Part shown: one piece after another, positions 62,830 through 64,000 of the stretch
Layout of the letters: each line of letters starts with the position of its first letter
Numbering within the stretch: position 1 is the first letter of the stretch
Assembly: GCF_036885195.1 (NCBI RefSeq)
Contig: NZ_CP133656.1
Coordinates: forward strand, 2,604,001 to 2,668,000
Direction of reading: 5' to 3'
DNA length: 64,000 nucleotides
From: Pectobacterium cacticida
Lineage (GTDB): Bacteria; Pseudomonadota; Gammaproteobacteria; Enterobacterales; Enterobacteriaceae
The notes under the pieces: generated by a model
The model's database searches: none
The model's input: only the letters and a program-made list of their open reading frames with translations
Told to the model about the DNA's origin: nothing
Position numbers and translations under genes: made by a program

Positions 62830-64000
62830 TTATAGATACGGCGACCAGGCAGGGAATTTAACCTGTCCATCAGTTGCCGGAAGACGCGCTTTGAAACGCC
62901 CATCGGTCGAAACCAGCTGTAGCACAGATCCCAGCCCTTGTTTAGAGCTATAGATTACCATCGTGCCATTCGGTGCGATACTTGGCGTTTCGTCCAGGAA
63001 CGTGCCCGTCAATACTTGTACGGCCCCCGTTACCAGATCCAATTTGGCAATATGCTGAGCACCACCATTAGAGCTCACCATGACCAAAAACTTCCCGTCA
63101 GCACTCACTTCAGCATCCTGATTCTGGGAGCCTTCCCAGGTCAAGCGCTGTGGAGCGCCGCCATTAACATTGATTTTATAAACCTGAGGACGCCCCGCCT
63201 GGTCTGAGGTGTAGGACAGCGTCTGGCTATCGGGGAACCAACTCGGTTCAGTGTTGTTGCTACGACCATCGGTTACCTGACGAATCTGACCAGAAGCAAT
63301 ATCCATAACGTACAAATTTAGGCTGCCGGTTTTAGACAGCGCAAACGCGAGTTTGCTGCCATCAGGAGAAAACGCAGGCGCGCCATTGTGCCGTGGGAAG
63401 GAGGCAACCTGACGAATCGCGCCATTTGCCAGCGTCTGAATAACCAGCGCCGAACGACCGCTTTCGAAGGTAACATAGGCGAGTTTACTACCGTCAGGAG
63501 ACCAGGCCGGAGACATTAGCGGCTGTGGTGAACGATGCACCACAAATTGGTTAAAACCGTCATAGTCTGCTACACGTAATTCATAAGGGAATTGGCCACC
63601 GTTAGTCTGGACAACGTAAGCGATTCGAGTACGGAAGGCCCCCTTAATGCCTGTTAGCTTTTCAAATACCTCATCACTGGCCGTATGCGCGGCATAGCGC
63701 AACCATTGCTTAGTGACTTTAAACTGGTTCTGAGACAGAACGCTTCCTGGGCTACCCGATGTATCAACGAGTTGGTAAGAAACCAAGTAGCTACCATCGG
63801 CGCTGGGTTGAACCTGACCAACCACCACCGCATCAATCCCCAGCGCCGTCCATGCAGCAGGCGTCACTTCAGATGCTGTAGCGGGTTGCTGTGGCATGCG
63901 ACTGGCATCAATGGGATTGAACTTACCGCTATTACGCAAATCAGCACCGACGATACCGCCGATGTCTTCAGGCGCTGCACCCGCTCCCGCCCATTTAAAA
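62830..64000 (-). CDS. tolB: TolB, periplasmic Tol-Pal beta-propeller (5' end outside window)
   Basis: A periplasmic component of the Tol-Pal system that binds Pal and TolA. The frame runs off the window edge: the first residues seen are FKWAGAGAAPEDIGGIVGAD, inside the N-terminal domain. The propeller repeats are clear (MSPAWSPDGSKLAYVTFESG, APAFSPDGSKLAFALSKTGS, EPSWFPDSQTLSYTSDQAG) and the end FPAWSPYL matches E. coli TolB. About 40 N-terminal residues are missing. Confidence 0.97.
   Translation of the reverse strand, partial: FKWAGAGAAPEDIGGIVGADLRNSGKFNPIDASRMPQQPATASEVTPAAWTALGIDAVVVGQVQPSADGSYLVSYQLVDTSGSPGSVLSQNQFKVTKQWLRYAAHTASDEVFEKLTGIKGAFRTRIAYVVQTNGGQFPYELRVADYDGFNQFVVHRSPQPLMSPAWSPDGSKLAYVTFESGRSALVIQTLANGAIRQVASFPRHNGAPAFSPDGSKLAFALSKTGSLNLYVMDIASGQIRQVTDGRSNNTEPSWFPDSQTLSYTSDQAGRPQVYKINVNGGAPQRLTWEGSQNQDAEVSADGKFLVMVSSNGGAQHIAKLDLVTGAVQVLTGTFLDETPSIAPNGTMVIYSSKQGLGSVLQLVSTDGRFKARLPATDGQVKFPAWSPYL

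Overview
The window is backbone chromosome of a gamma-proteobacterium of the order Enterobacterales, cut by accessory DNA. Gene content, sequence and order match E. coli closely in two blocks. Single-copy mqo and a Cus efflux cluster at non-E. coli positions, and a Csu-type pilus remnant, suggest a plant-associated genus such as Pectobacterium, Brenneria or Dickeya. The genus is inference; the order is secure.

Layout. (1) 1-19.7 kb: flk (partial), fabB, mnmC, yfcL, epmC, yfcA, mepA, aroC, prmB, smrB, sixA, then a broken Csu-type pilus cluster where E. coli has fadIJ, then yfcZ, fadL, mqo, mlaA, yfdC and tRNA-Arg(CCU). (2) 19.7-30.6 kb: an AT-rich, decayed island between tRNA-Arg and tRNA-Ser(UGA). 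It holds two dead tyrosine integrases, an unknown 210-aa protein followed by a small membrane protein with a degenerate second copy, an orphan Hcp, a 73-aa triple-repeat protein, an IS5-family element with a nonsense mutation, a GGDEF-EAL protein, a chemoreceptor, an ABM-like protein and an IS1 remnant. (3) 30.6-51.7 kb: a second backbone block that lies elsewhere in E. coli: ybhA, modCBA, acrZ, modE, modF, galE, galM (galTK missing), an inserted copper/silver efflux cluster (CusF-, C-, B- and A-like), gpmA, aroG, pnuC, nadA and a DUF554 gene. (4) 52.2-60.3 kb: a strongly AT-rich catabolic-looking island on the minus strand: LacI-type regulator, D-2-hydroxyacid dehydrogenase, 2-hydroxycarboxylate transporter, LeuC-like (with an in-frame TAA), LeuD-like, an aconitase-fold protein without Fe-S cysteines, and a LeuB-like dehydrogenase. 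A perfect 18-bp palindrome and a CRP-like site lie upstream. (5) 61-64 kb: three tandem tRNA-Lys genes, cpoB, pal and tolB (partial).

The most unusual material is region 4. It has the isomerase and oxidative-decarboxylation steps of leucine-type chemistry but no synthase. Instead it has a 2-hydroxyacid importer and a 2-oxoacid reductase, which suggests uptake and conversion of an external 2-alkylmalate-like acid. Second are the triple-repeat protein, whose repeats are identical in protein but differ at synonymous sites, and the putative effector/immunity cassette beside the orphan hcp. Third is a deletion scar that fuses a pilus chaperone to the tail of a spore-coat-U subunit.
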